Positions 17,999 to 26,554 of a DNA stretch of 64,000 bases are shown piece after piece. Each line of letters starts with the position of its first letter. Within the stretch, counting starts at the first letter, position 1. This stretch comes from JACVRW01 sp963757815 (GTDB taxonomy: Bacteria > Actinomycetota > Thermoleophilia > Solirubrobacterales > Thermoleophilaceae): positions 52,790 through 116,789 of the forward strand of contig CAVWSN010000010.1 in NCBI GenBank assembly GCA_963757815.1, given 5' to 3'. The notes under the pieces were generated by a model that was not told the DNA's origin, did not search any database, and was given only the letters and a program-made list of their open reading frames with translations. The translations under genes were made by a program, and so were the position numbers.

Positions 17999-19288
17999 AG
18001 CGCAGCCACAGGCCGGGGAGCAGCCGGGAGGAGCCGGTCGCGGGCAACGTCCCGAACGGTGCGCGCGAGCTTCGGAAGCTTCTCCATTACAGGTTCGAAG
18101 TCGCGCCCCGGGATCACGCGCACGCGCATGTCGGTGGCGGCCACGACGGAGGCGGTCCTCCTGCCGTCGCCCATCAGCCCGAGCTCGCCGAAGAAGTCGC
18201 CGGCGCCCAGATCGCGAATGTGCCGGTCGTCCTGGCGCACGCTCGCGCGGCCTCGCTCGATCACGAAGAACGCCTCCGCGGGCGCCCCCTGGCGAAGCAG
18301 GCGACTGCCGGCGGGAACGTCGATCGCCGCGGCCACCCTGGCCAGGGTCCGGCGCTCCGGCTTGAGCAGAGCGGCGGCCCTGGACAGCAGGACTGGCGTG
18401 CGACCCTGGGCCTCGAGGACCACAACCCCGGTGACCACGAGCGCGCCGCCGAGCACCTGGGCCGGGCCGAGACGGTCGGCGAACACCAAGAAGCCGAGCA
18501 CGGGCGTCAGCGCCGGCTGAACCGCGGAGACGATGCTCGCCCGCGAGGCCCCAAGGGTGCGGATTCCCGCCACGAAGGTGCCCATGCCGGCCACGGCGAC
18601 GAGGCCGACGACGGCGATCAGGGCGAACGCGGAGGCGCCGAGATCGACCGAGACGTCGCTCTGGACCGCGCCGCGCACGCTGAGCGCGATCGCCGCTCCC
18701 GTGGTGACCAATGCCGTGAGGAGGAACGGATCGGTCCGCTCGAGCTGACCCGCGGAGGTCAGGATGTACGCCGTGTACGCGACGGCCGACGCGAACGCGA
18801 GGGCCGCGCCGAACGCGTCGATGTTCCCGAGGCCGCCGACCAGCACGAGTGACGTGCCGGCCGTCGCGGCTCCGAGTGCGAGCGCGCCGCGGGTGCTCCA
18901 GCGCTCGCGCCCCAGCGCGATCGCGCGCGAGCATGACGAGCGCCGGGTAGGTGAAGAGGAGCAGGTCGACCAGGCCCGCGTCGAGCCGGGCCAGGGACTC
19001 CGAGAACAGCCACGAGTGCGCGCTGTATCCCAAGCCGAGCAGGAGTCCCGCCACGACCTGCCGGCGGTCGGGCCGCTGCGGCCGCAGGATCAGGACGAGC
19101 GGCCAGAGGAGCGCCGCAGCCACCAGGAACCGTCCGGAGAGCAGGGTGCCCATCGGGGCGCCCGCATCGAACGCAAGCTGGGTCGTCACGCCGAGCCCGG
19201 ACATGAAGACCGCGGAGGCCAGTGTGAAGATGAGCCCCGCGACGGCGGGGCTCACCTGCAGCCGGGCGTGGTTGCGCAGGGCTGTCAC
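17995..19288 (-). CDS. EamA/DMT transporter fused to a cyclic nucleotide-binding domain (one frameshift)
   Basis: The first roughly 300 residues form ten membrane segments in two EamA repeats, a drug/metabolite transporter fold (start GTG 19288, FTLASAVFMSGLGVTT; second repeat SIVSAVQPALTPVLGFLVFA and GGALVVTGVVVLEAQG). The last 120 residues are a Crp-type cyclic nucleotide-binding domain (RLLRQGAPAEAFFVIERGRA, GDFFGELGLMGDGRRTASVV). The phosphate-binding cassette FFGELGLMGDGRRTAS keeps the Gly-Glu and the Arg that contact cAMP in Crp. One frame change near 18925 falls between membrane segments, probably a sequence error. The combination is unusual. The gene is 4 bp behind a small GNAT-like gene and overlaps the methyltransferase. 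A cyclase-bearing regulator lies 0.4 kb upstream, a possible source of ligand. Confidence 0.8.
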
Positions 19289-19292
19289 GGCC

Positions 19293-19595
19293 TCAGCGAG
19301 CCGGATTGGGCACCAGCCGCCGCAGCAGCATCCGCGCGCGTCCCACGTCTGCGCCCTGGCGCATCAGCTGGTAGCGGCGCAGCATCAGCAGCCGGACGGC
19401 TTCCGCGCTGCGCTGGAACGGGTCGGCCGTGACCGCGCCGGCCGCGATGGAGACGGCCGCCACGGGCACGCCCGCCGACTCGGCGAGCAGCACGGGACCG
19501 TCAAGGGGGTGAGCGCTGTCGAGCGCCGCCAGGCGCACGAGCGCGCCGTCGTCCTCGGGCGTAGCCATCCGGATCGTCAAGGGCCGATCAGTCAT
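19293..19595 (-). CDS. small GNAT-like protein
   Basis: This 100-residue protein opens with LTIRMATPEDDGALVRLAAL and continues to GPVLLAESAGVPVAAVSIAAG, which looks like the first half of a GNAT acetyltransferase (strand beta1, helices 1-2, strands 2-4). It lacks the acetyl-CoA pyrophosphate loop (Q/RxxGxG/A), so it is unlikely to be a normal acetyltransferase. It ends with an Arg-rich tail (VRLLMLRRYQLM..MLLRRLVPNP). Similar short proteins occur in related actinobacteria. I use ATG 19595 rather than the longer start at 19667. It ends 4 bp before the DMT-cNMP start, so the two are probably cotranscribed. Function is unknown. Confidence 0.55.
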   Translation of the reverse strand: MTDRPLTIRMATPEDDGALVRLAALDSAHPLDGPVLLAESAGVPVAAVSIAAGAVTADPFQRSAEAVRLLMLRRYQLMRQGADVGRARMLLRRLVPNPAR

Positions 19596-19707
19596 CGCGG
19601 GCCTTCCGTTGGTGATCGGGTCAGGGGTCACCGCAACGAAGCTACGGCGGTAGCGGGCAGACGCCATCGGCAGTCCTGCCTATTCGGTTTGCCTAAGGAC
19701 GGCCCGG

Positions 19708-21446
19708 CTACAGCAGCCCGTTCTCCTCGGCGAAGCGGCCCGCGGCCGCGCGCGAGCGGACGCCCGCCTTGCGGTAGATCGAGCGCAGGTGCGCGTTGAC
19801 CGTGCGCACGCTGAGGAAGAGCTGCTCGGCTGCCTCTGCATCGGAGAGCCCGGCCGCGACGAGCCTGAGCACCTCCACCTCGCGCGCCGTCAGACCGACG
19901 GGATACTCGTCCACCTCGTCGGCCTCCGGTGCCTGGCCGAGCTGCGGCACGTGCGCCTCCACGGCGGCATAGAGCCGCCTCGGCTCGGACACCCCCCTGA
20001 GCGCGTGCGTCCCTCGATCCGTGAAGACCAGTCCCGAGCCGGCCGCGAGCTCACGCGTCGTGGCGCTGACCAAGACCTCCGCCGGGCTCGCTCGCTCGGA
20101 GATCCGGGTGGCCACGTTCAGCGCGATCCCGCGGGCGCGCCCCTCGGCGTGCTCGACCTCGCCGGTGTGAACACCCGCACGGATCCTCAGGTCGAGCGCC
20201 ACGAGGCGGTCCATCACCGCGAGCGCACACCGGATTGCGCGCGCCGGGCTCTCGAAGGACGCCAAGAAGCCGTCGCCGGTGGTCGAGATCTCCTGACCGC
20301 CGAAGACGACGAGCTCGCCCCGAGTCGCGCTGTCGTGCGCCGCGAGGAGCTCGCTCCACGCGCTGTCGCCGAGGCGCTCGGCGGTCCGCGTCGAGCCGAC
20401 GATGTCCGTGACGAGAATGGTCGCGATGCGAGGCTCCGGGGCCGGCGGTCCGCGTCGGCGTCGCCTTCGCCAGGCGCCGGCGCGAGCACCCGAAATGCCG
20501 ACTCACCCGCGGGCTCGAGCCTGAAGCGGTCGCTCACGACGACGGCCGCGTCGCCGTCCACCCACACGCCGGCGCCGCTCGCTCCCCGCGCAAGCGTCGA
20601 GGCCCGCTCGACCGGCTCGCCCTCCGCGCCGTACACCCAGCGGACCTCGCCGGCCTGCTCGAGGCGGGTGGCGCCGACCTCCGCCTCGCCGGCGCTGACC
20701 GCGACGCTTGCGACGACCCGCGGCCGTCCGCCGGCCTCACCGTCAGCGGCCACAGCGAGACCCGCCTCGACGGCCGCGACCGATCGCGTGCGCAGGTCCG
20801 GGCCCTCGAAGACCGCGACGAGGAGGCTGCCGTCGCTCTCGCTCGGCGCGCCTCCGAGCGCCCTGATCCGCTCCTCCGCCTGCTCGCGCTCGCGGCGCCC
20901 GACAAAACCCACCGCCTCCTCCGGCAGGTCCGCGTCGGGAAGCCGCCACTCGACCGCGAGGATCGCCACCTCCCGCACCTGCCTGCCGTAGCGCTCGAGG
21001 TGCGCGCTCGTGCTCCGAAGCTCGCCGACCGTCTCGTCGATCGCGCGCTTGAGGCTGAGCGCCGTCCTGATCCTCGCCAGTAGCTCGCGCTCGTCCACGG
21101 GCTTCGAGAGGAAGTCGTCGGCGCCGGCCTCTATGCCCCGCACACGGTCCTCGACGGCGTTCAGCGCCGTCATCAGCACGACCGGGATCAGCCTCGTCTC
21201 CGGATCGCCCTTCAGGACCCGGAGGGCGCTGATCCCGTCCATGCCGGGCATCATCACGTCGAGCAGGACGAGGTCGGGTGGTGTCGCGGCCACGCGCTCG
21301 AGCGCCTCGAGCCCGTCCGCCGCGGTCTCCGTGACGAAGCCGAGGCTCTCGAGCTCCTGCTCGAGGTAGTCCACGTTGAGGGGCTCGTCGTCGACGATCA
21401 GGATGCGGGCCTGTCGATCCGGCTGCGGATCGGCCCGCTCGGTCAT
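19708..21446 (-). CDS. response regulator with cyclase-like domain, class III nucleotidyl cyclase and LuxR HTH (one frameshift)
   Basis: This composite regulator of about 580 residues starts with a REC domain (ARILIVDDEPLNVDYLEQEL, phospho-Asp in LVLLDVMMPGMDG, switch Lys in FLSKPVDERE). Next is a degenerate cyclase-like segment (VAILAVEWRLPD ... VYGAEGEPVERASTLARGAS), then a class III cyclase with metal Asp in ATILVTDIVGSTRTAERLGD and TTGDGFLASF and the catalytic Asn/Arg in IALNVATRIS. It ends in a LuxR-type HTH (LTAREVEVLRLVAAGLSDAE). The usual adenine-contacting Lys before GDG is Ser, so the product (cAMP, cGMP or none) is uncertain. One frame change near 20455 falls just before the cyclase; the reading PEPRIATILVTDIVG resumes cleanly. 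The ATG overlaps the upstream response regulator stop (ATGA). Confidence 0.8.
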
Positions 21447-21805
21447 CGCGGCCCGAGGTGCCGGCTCACCAGCTCGACGAGCATCTCGTCGTCGATCGGC
21501 TTCGCCACGAAATCGTCGCAACCGGCATCGATCGCCTGCTCCCTGTCGCCCGGCATCACCCGCGAGCTCACCGCGATGATCGGGGTGCGCGCGCCCGTCG
21601 CCCGGATCGCGCGCACCGCCTCCAGGCCGCTCAGCAGCGGGAGCCCGATATCCATGAGGATCAGGTCGGGATGCCCGGCCGCGGCGCATTCGACCGCGCT
21701 CGGACCGTCCGCCGCGACCACTATGTCGTAGGCGTCCTCGAAGATCTGCACCAGCAGGTCACGGTTGAGATCGCTGTCCTCGACGATCAGCAGCCTCTTC
21801 TTCAC
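21443..21805 (-). CDS. single-domain response regulator (CheY-like)
   Basis: This 120-residue stand-alone REC domain has acidic pocket residues in LLIVEDSDLNRDLL, phospho-acceptor Asp in LILMDIGLPLLSG, the signalling Ser/Thr region IIAVSSRV and Lys in DDFVAKPIDDEML. There is no output domain, so it likely shuttles phosphate or acts by protein contact. Its ATG overlaps the stop of the Amt-histidine kinase gene and its stop overlaps the REC-cyclase start, so all three are coupled 1:1:1. This strongly suggests a phosphorelay or a branched output from the Amt kinase. Confidence 0.92.
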   Translation of the reverse strand: MKKRLLIVEDSDLNRDLLVQIFEDAYDIVVAADGPSAVECAAAGHPDLILMDIGLPLLSGLEAVRAIRATGARTPIIAVSSRVMPGDREQAIDAGCDDFVAKPIDDEMLVELVSRHLGPR

Positions 21806-24800
21806 GTCCGCCGCCCATCGCCGTCCGGCTTCGCCTCGTCGCCCGGGTAGTTCAGCGGCAGGTCGAGAGTGAACGTCGAGCCCTCACCGAGCTTGCTCTT
21901 GACGGTCACGTCGCCGCCGAGGGTCCGCGCGAGCCGGCGCGAGATCGTCAGGCCCAGACCGGTCCCGCTGCGACGCCGGGCGCTCGTCGTGTCGGCCCGC
22001 TGGAACTCCTCGAAGATCGTGCCGAGCTCGTCGGCCGGGATCCCGACGCCGGTGTCCGAGACGCCGACCCGCAGTCGACCGTCGGTCGCCTCGGCGCGCA
22101 ACGCGATCGCTCCTTCGTCCGTGTACTTGATCGCGTTGCTGACGAGGTTCAGCAGGATCTGCTTGACCTTGTCGCGGTCGGTCACCACCTCGGGCAGGCC
22201 GGGCGAGGCCTCCACGACCATCTTCACGCCCGGGCGGTCGATGAGCGGCTCGAGGGAATCGCTGACCTCTTGTAGCACGTCCGCGATCTGCGTCTCGGCG
22301 ACGTCGAGGCTCAGCTCGCCGGCTTCGACCCGCGAGAGATCGAGGATGTCGTCGATCAGCGACAGCAGATGCTCCGCGCTCACGAGGATCTTGGAGAGAT
22401 TGTCGACCTGCCGGTCGGGCAGACCCTCGGAGTTTCGGGACACGAGCCTGGTGAAGCCGATGATCGCGTTCAGCGGTGTCCGCAGCTCGTGGCTCGTGCT
22501 GGCGAGGAAGCGGCTCTTCGCGGATCCCGCCTCCATCGCTGCGTCGCGCGCCATCTCGACCCGCCGGAGCAGCTCGGCCAACTCGGCCTCGCTGCGTTTC
22601 TGCGCCGTGATGTCGATGTCGATGCCCGCCACGGCCACGACCTGCTTCGAGCTGTCCACGACCGGGAAGCGCACCTCGGCGAGGACGTGTTCCTTGCCCG
22701 CTCGCTCGACGATCGCCTCGCGCCTGTCCGACTCGCGGGTGGCCAGGACCTCGCGGTCGATCCGTGCGTTCAGCTCGGGCCTCACATCGAGCTCGGACAT
22801 CGCGTCGATCTCGTAGAGCGTCTTTCCCCGGATCTCGTCGTGGCGGACCGACCAGAACTCCTCGTACTCGCGGTTCACGAGAATGAACCGCCCGGCCAGG
22901 TCGCGCAGGTAGACGCTGGCCGGCATGTTGTCGACGAGCGCGCGCAGGCGCGCCTCCTCGGAGCGCTGCCGCTCGACGACACGCCCGAGCTGGGTTCCGA
23001 CGCTCAACAACAGCTCGAGGAGCTCCGCGTCGGCATGGAACGGACGGTTGGAGAAGAACTCCAGCACGCCCACGGCCTCGCTGCCCGCCATGATCGGGAC
23101 GGCGAGGCCGGCGCGCAGACCCAGTTCGATCCACGCGGCCGCTCGCACCGCGCGCAGGCCCTCCAGGGGGACGGCCACCGGCTCCGAGCCCCCGCCGGGC
23201 GACTCCAGGGAGAGGATGCTCAGCGTCACCACCTCGGCCGAGCTCCCCTCCATGTCGGCGGTCGAGCCGAACACCGGCTTCCCCGTCTCGAGCGCGATGC
23301 CCGGGAGGCCATGTCCCGTTCTGAAGCGCTCGTGCTCGGTGGCGGCTCGAAACTCGGCATAACGCGCCTCGTCGCTCAAGCGCCAGATGCCCGTGGACAC
23401 GAGCAGGTCGGGGTCGTCGCGGCTGACGAGGAACGCGTGCCCGATCGGCCAGCCCGTGAACGCGCACACCTCGTCGAGCGCTATGGCGAAGGCGTCCTCG
23501 GCCGACGACGACTCGTTCGCCGCGGCGGTGATGCGCCGTAGCAGCTGGAGCGAGTCCGTCCGGCGCTCGATCGCGCCGAGGACGCGGTTGTACTCGGCCG
23601 CGATCTGACCGATTTCGGTGTACGGCTCCACGCGCACCGGGCGGGCGAAGTCGCCGCTGCGGCGGTGCTCGTCCATCTCCGTCAGGAGATCGAATGTGTC
23701 GGTACTGGCGCCGTGCTCGGCGATGTTGAGCCCGGCGAGCTCTCCATCGGGGTCGATGCGGAAGGGAAAGCGGCGGTTGATGAGCGACAGGACGACGTAG
23801 CCGAGCCCGAACGCCCACACGAAGCACACCCCGATCCCGAGCAGCTGGATGCCGAGCTGCTCGAAGTTGTTCGACGCGTTCGGAAAGGAATCGACGTCGC
23901 CGAGCAGCCCGACCGCCAGGGTTCCCCAGATGCCTGCGCCGAGATGAACCGGCACGGCGCCGACCGCGTCGTCGATCCGCAGCCGCTCGAGCAGCACGGT
24001 CACGAACTGCATGACGACGGCGGCCACGGCGCCGATCAGCGCGGCCTTCCAGGGGCTCATGATGTTCGCCGAGGCCGTTATGCCGACGAGCCCCGCGAGC
24101 GAGGCGTTCATGATCACGACGACGTCGGGACGCCCGTCGATGCGCCAGGTCAGGGCCATGCCGGCAAGCCCGCCGAAGGTGGCGGCGAGCGTCGTGTTCA
24201 GGATGATGCCGGGCACGTCCTGCGTGAGGGCGAAATCACTGCCGCCGTTGAAGCCGTACCAGCCCACCCAGAGAACGAAGACGCCGACGGTCGTGAGCGG
24301 GAGGTAGTCGGCTCGAATCGGGGCGGCGCCGGGTCCGAAGCGCCCGATCCTCGGCCCCAGGATGATGATCGCGGCGAGCGCCACCCAGCCTCCGACCGAG
24401 TGAACGACGCTGGATCCGGCGAAGTCGATGAAGCCGAGCTCCTTCAGCCAGCCGCCCGCATCGCCCACCCCGGTGACCGCCGAGTCGGCCCAGACCCAGT
24501 GTCCGAACACGGGATAGGTGACCGCGGCGACGAAGGTGGCGAGGACCAGGTAGCCCCCGAAGCGCATGCGCTCGGCGACCGCTCCGGACATGAGCGTCGT
24601 GGCCGTTCCGATGAACCCGAGCTGGAAGAGGAAGAACGCCGCCAGGAACGCCCCGTCGCTCTCGAACAGGAACGCCGACGATCCGACGATGCCGCCCGCG
24701 TCCGAGCCGAACATCAGCCCGAAGCCGAACAGCCAGAACAGCGAGGCGGCGACGAGGAAGTTCGCGAAGTTCTTGATCGCGACGTTGATCGAGCTCTTCG

Positions 24801-24906
24801 ATCGAACGAGGCCGCTCTCCACGGCCGTGAAGCCGGCCTGCATGAGCAGCACCAGCGCGGAGCAGAAGAGAAGCCAACCGAGGTCGACGGTCTCAACGCT
24901 GGTCAC
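21802..24906 (-). CDS. ammonium transporter-histidine kinase fusion (Amt-GAF-PAS-HisKA-HATPase)
   Basis: In this 1034-residue protein, residues about 1-400 are a complete Amt/Rh channel domain with eleven membrane segments. Signature parts are NFANFLVAASLFWLFGFGLM, LMSGAVAERMRFGG, FIDFAGSSVVHSVGGW, GWYGFNGGSDFAL and VPVHLGAGIWGTLAVG. The two pore histidines (SVVHSVGG and PVHLGAG) and the DFAG aspartate are kept, as in transporting AmtB. Residues about 455-640 are a GAF domain, 650-770 PAS, 790-860 HisKA (STSHELRTPLNAIIGFTRLV) and 900-1020 HATPase (LLNLVSNAIKY, VSDTGVGIPADE, GTGLGLTI). No REC domain is attached. The start is GTG 24906. The family precedent is Amt5 of the anammox bacterium Kuenenia, an Amt-kinase ammonium sensor. 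The gene is coupled to two response regulators downstream. Confidence 0.93.
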   Translation of the reverse strand: MTSVETVDLGWLLFCSALVLLMQAGFTAVESGLVRSKSSINVAIKNFANFLVAASLFWLFGFGLMFGSDAGGIVGSSAFLFESDGAFLAAFFLFQLGFIGTATTLMSGAVAERMRFGGYLVLATFVAAVTYPVFGHWVWADSAVTGVGDAGGWLKELGFIDFAGSSVVHSVGGWVALAAIIILGPRIGRFGPGAAPIRADYLPLTTVGVFVLWVGWYGFNGGSDFALTQDVPGIILNTTLAATFGGLAGMALTWRIDGRPDVVVIMNASLAGLVGITASANIMSPWKAALIGAVAAVVMQFVTVLLERLRIDDAVGAVPVHLGAGIWGTLAVGLLGDVDSFPNASNNFEQLGIQLLGIGVCFVWAFGLGYVVLSLINRRFPFRIDPDGELAGLNIAEHGASTDTFDLLTEMDEHRRSGDFARPVRVEPYTEIGQIAAEYNRVLGAIERRTDSLQLLRRITAAANESSSAEDAFAIALDEVCAFTGWPIGHAFLVSRDDPDLLVSTGIWRLSDEARYAEFRAATEHERFRTGHGLPGIALETGKPVFGSTADMEGSSAEVVTLSILSLESPGGGSEPVAVPLEGLRAVRAAAWIELGLRAGLAVPIMAGSEAVGVLEFFSNRPFHADAELLELLLSVGTQLGRVVERQRSEEARLRALVDNMPASVYLRDLAGRFILVNREYEEFWSVRHDEIRGKTLYEIDAMSELDVRPELNARIDREVLATRESDRREAIVERAGKEHVLAEVRFPVVDSSKQVVAVAGIDIDITAQKRSEAELAELLRRVEMARDAAMEAGSAKSRFLASTSHELRTPLNAIIGFTRLVSRNSEGLPDRQVDNLSKILVSAEHLLSLIDDILDLSRVEAGELSLDVAETQIADVLQEVSDSLEPLIDRPGVKMVVEASPGLPEVVTDRDKVKQILLNLVSNAIKYTDEGAIALRAEATDGRLRVGVSDTGVGIPADELGTIFEEFQRADTTSARRRSGTGLGLTISRRLARTLGGDVTVKSKLGEGSTFTLDLPLNYPGDEAKPDGDGRRT

Positions 24907-24974
24907 GACCTATCGAGGGTAGCGACGGACCTGTGGCGCCTGTCACGACCGCCGGCGTGGCCGCCGCGGTCGGA

Positions 24975-26552
24975 TTATGCGACGGAGCGGCGGCGGCGCT
25001 TGGCGCGGTACAGCAGCTCGTCCGCGCGACTGACAAGCTGCTCCGGGGTCTCCCCGGGCTCACGCGCCGCGATTCCGAAGCTCGCCTGAATGTCCTGCCC
25101 TGCCGAGCGCGTCGCGGACATCTCACGCTGGAGCCGATGGGCCACCCGTCGGGCGTCAAGCCGGGAGGCGCCGCCCAGGACGACGGCGAACTCGTCGCCG
25201 CCGAGCCTGAAGGCGTCATCGCTGCGCCGCAGCCCCCGACGCAGGGCGTCGGCCAGGGCTTCCAGCGCACGATCGCCCGCCTCGTGGCCATAGCGGTCGT
25301 TCACGAGCTTGAGGTTGTCCATGTCGCAGAGGATCACGGCGAGCGGCCCGTCCGAGTCGGCCGCCTCGCGGTTGAGCCTGGCCAGGAAGGCACGCCTGTT
25401 CGGCAGGCCGGTCAGCGGGTCGTGGGTGGCCTCGTGGCGCAGCCGCACCGCGCGGTTGGCGGTCTGGAGTGCCGCCACGGCCTGATTTGCGAACAGGCGC
25501 AGCGCCTGCAGCCGGGCGCGTGTCGGGAGCAACCGGTCGCGCGGGTCGTCCACCGAGATGACGCCCAGTCGGGTCCCCTCCTGGTCGTCGAGCGGCACGA
25601 GCAGCCAGTGCCGCGCCCACGCGTAGGGGCCGCGGCCGTTCAGCTCCGAGCGGTGGTCCGACGGATTGCCGCCCAGCCGCTCCTCGGCCACCTCGGTGGG
25701 GATCAGGAAGCACCCGGCGATGTCGAACTCCTCCGTGAACAGCGGCGCGAGCGACTCGATGGGCCTCCCGCCGGTCAAGCCGGCGGTGGGGTTCTCCCAC
25801 CCGGTCGCAGCCACCGGCCTGAGCGGCTGCCCGGGGGCGTCGGCCAGCTCGATGACGACCCTGTCGAAGCCGAGGGCATCGTGGATCCCGTCGCAGACCG
25901 CCTGCAGCACGTCGTCGGTCTCGTCGGCCTCCGCGAGCCGGGCGGACACCGCTAGGACGCCCTCCAGCATGCGCTGGTGCTGGGCGGTGTTGGCGGTCTC
26001 CTGGCCGATCCGGAGCGCGATCGCGGCGTGGCGGGCGATCGTGACCAGGGCGTCGAGCTCCTCGTCGGTCGGGCGCCCGCCGGTCTCCGGTTCGTCGACC
26101 GAGATAACTCCGATGAGCCCGCCCTTCGGGTCGTGCAGGGGCACGAACAGGGCGTCCTCGGCCGTCCAGGCGTCGGGTGCGTCGCTCGGCTCGATGTCCG
26201 GCACGAAGGACTCGGCGCCCAGCGCGTCCCAGTCGAACTCGTCCCCGGGCACGAAGTAGGCGCCGCGGCGCTCGAAGCGCTCCGCGAGCAGCGGGTGCCA
26301 CGTCTCCGCCGGCGACGCGCGGCCGACAAGTGCCTTCACGGCGCCCTCCGACCCGACGGCGGCGGCGGCGAGCATGTCGTCGTAGGCCGGCCGGTAGACG
26401 TTCACCACGGCCGTGCCGTAGCCGAGCAGCTCGGAGATCGCCTGGCACACGTCCTCGAGCACGACCTGGAGGTCACGCTCGTCGCGAACGGACGCGGTCC
26501 GCTCGAACATCGCGCCGAGCCGGGCGAGCGTTGTGAGGTTGTCGGCGTGCAT
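24975..26552 (-). CDS. GAF-GAF-GGDEF diguanylate cyclase
   Basis: This 525-residue cytosolic protein has two GAF domains (about residues 20-175 and 190-350) and a C-terminal GGDEF domain (about 365-520). The active-site loop is intact (FRLGGDEFAVVL), as are DPLTGLPNRRAFLARL and the metal Asp in VILCDMDNLKLVNDRYGHEA. The inhibitory I-site RRSD lies at the expected spacing before GGDEF, so product feedback is likely. It should make c-di-GMP from two GTP under control of an unknown GAF ligand. The ATG at 26552 is 2 bp after the stop of the upstream EAL gene, so both are one transcription unit. The Amt kinase starts 68 bp downstream. Confidence 0.93.
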   Translation of the reverse strand: MHADNLTTLARLGAMFERTASVRDERDLQVVLEDVCQAISELLGYGTAVVNVYRPAYDDMLAAAAVGSEGAVKALVGRASPAETWHPLLAERFERRGAYFVPGDEFDWDALGAESFVPDIEPSDAPDAWTAEDALFVPLHDPKGGLIGVISVDEPETGGRPTDEELDALVTIARHAAIALRIGQETANTAQHQRMLEGVLAVSARLAEADETDDVLQAVCDGIHDALGFDRVVIELADAPGQPLRPVAATGWENPTAGLTGGRPIESLAPLFTEEFDIAGCFLIPTEVAEERLGGNPSDHRSELNGRGPYAWARHWLLVPLDDQEGTRLGVISVDDPRDRLLPTRARLQALRLFANQAVAALQTANRAVRLRHEATHDPLTGLPNRRAFLARLNREAADSDGPLAVILCDMDNLKLVNDRYGHEAGDRALEALADALRRGLRRSDDAFRLGGDEFAVVLGGASRLDARRVAHRLQREMSATRSAGQDIQASFGIAAREPGETPEQLVSRADELLYRAKRRRRSVA

Positions 26553-26554
26553 CG

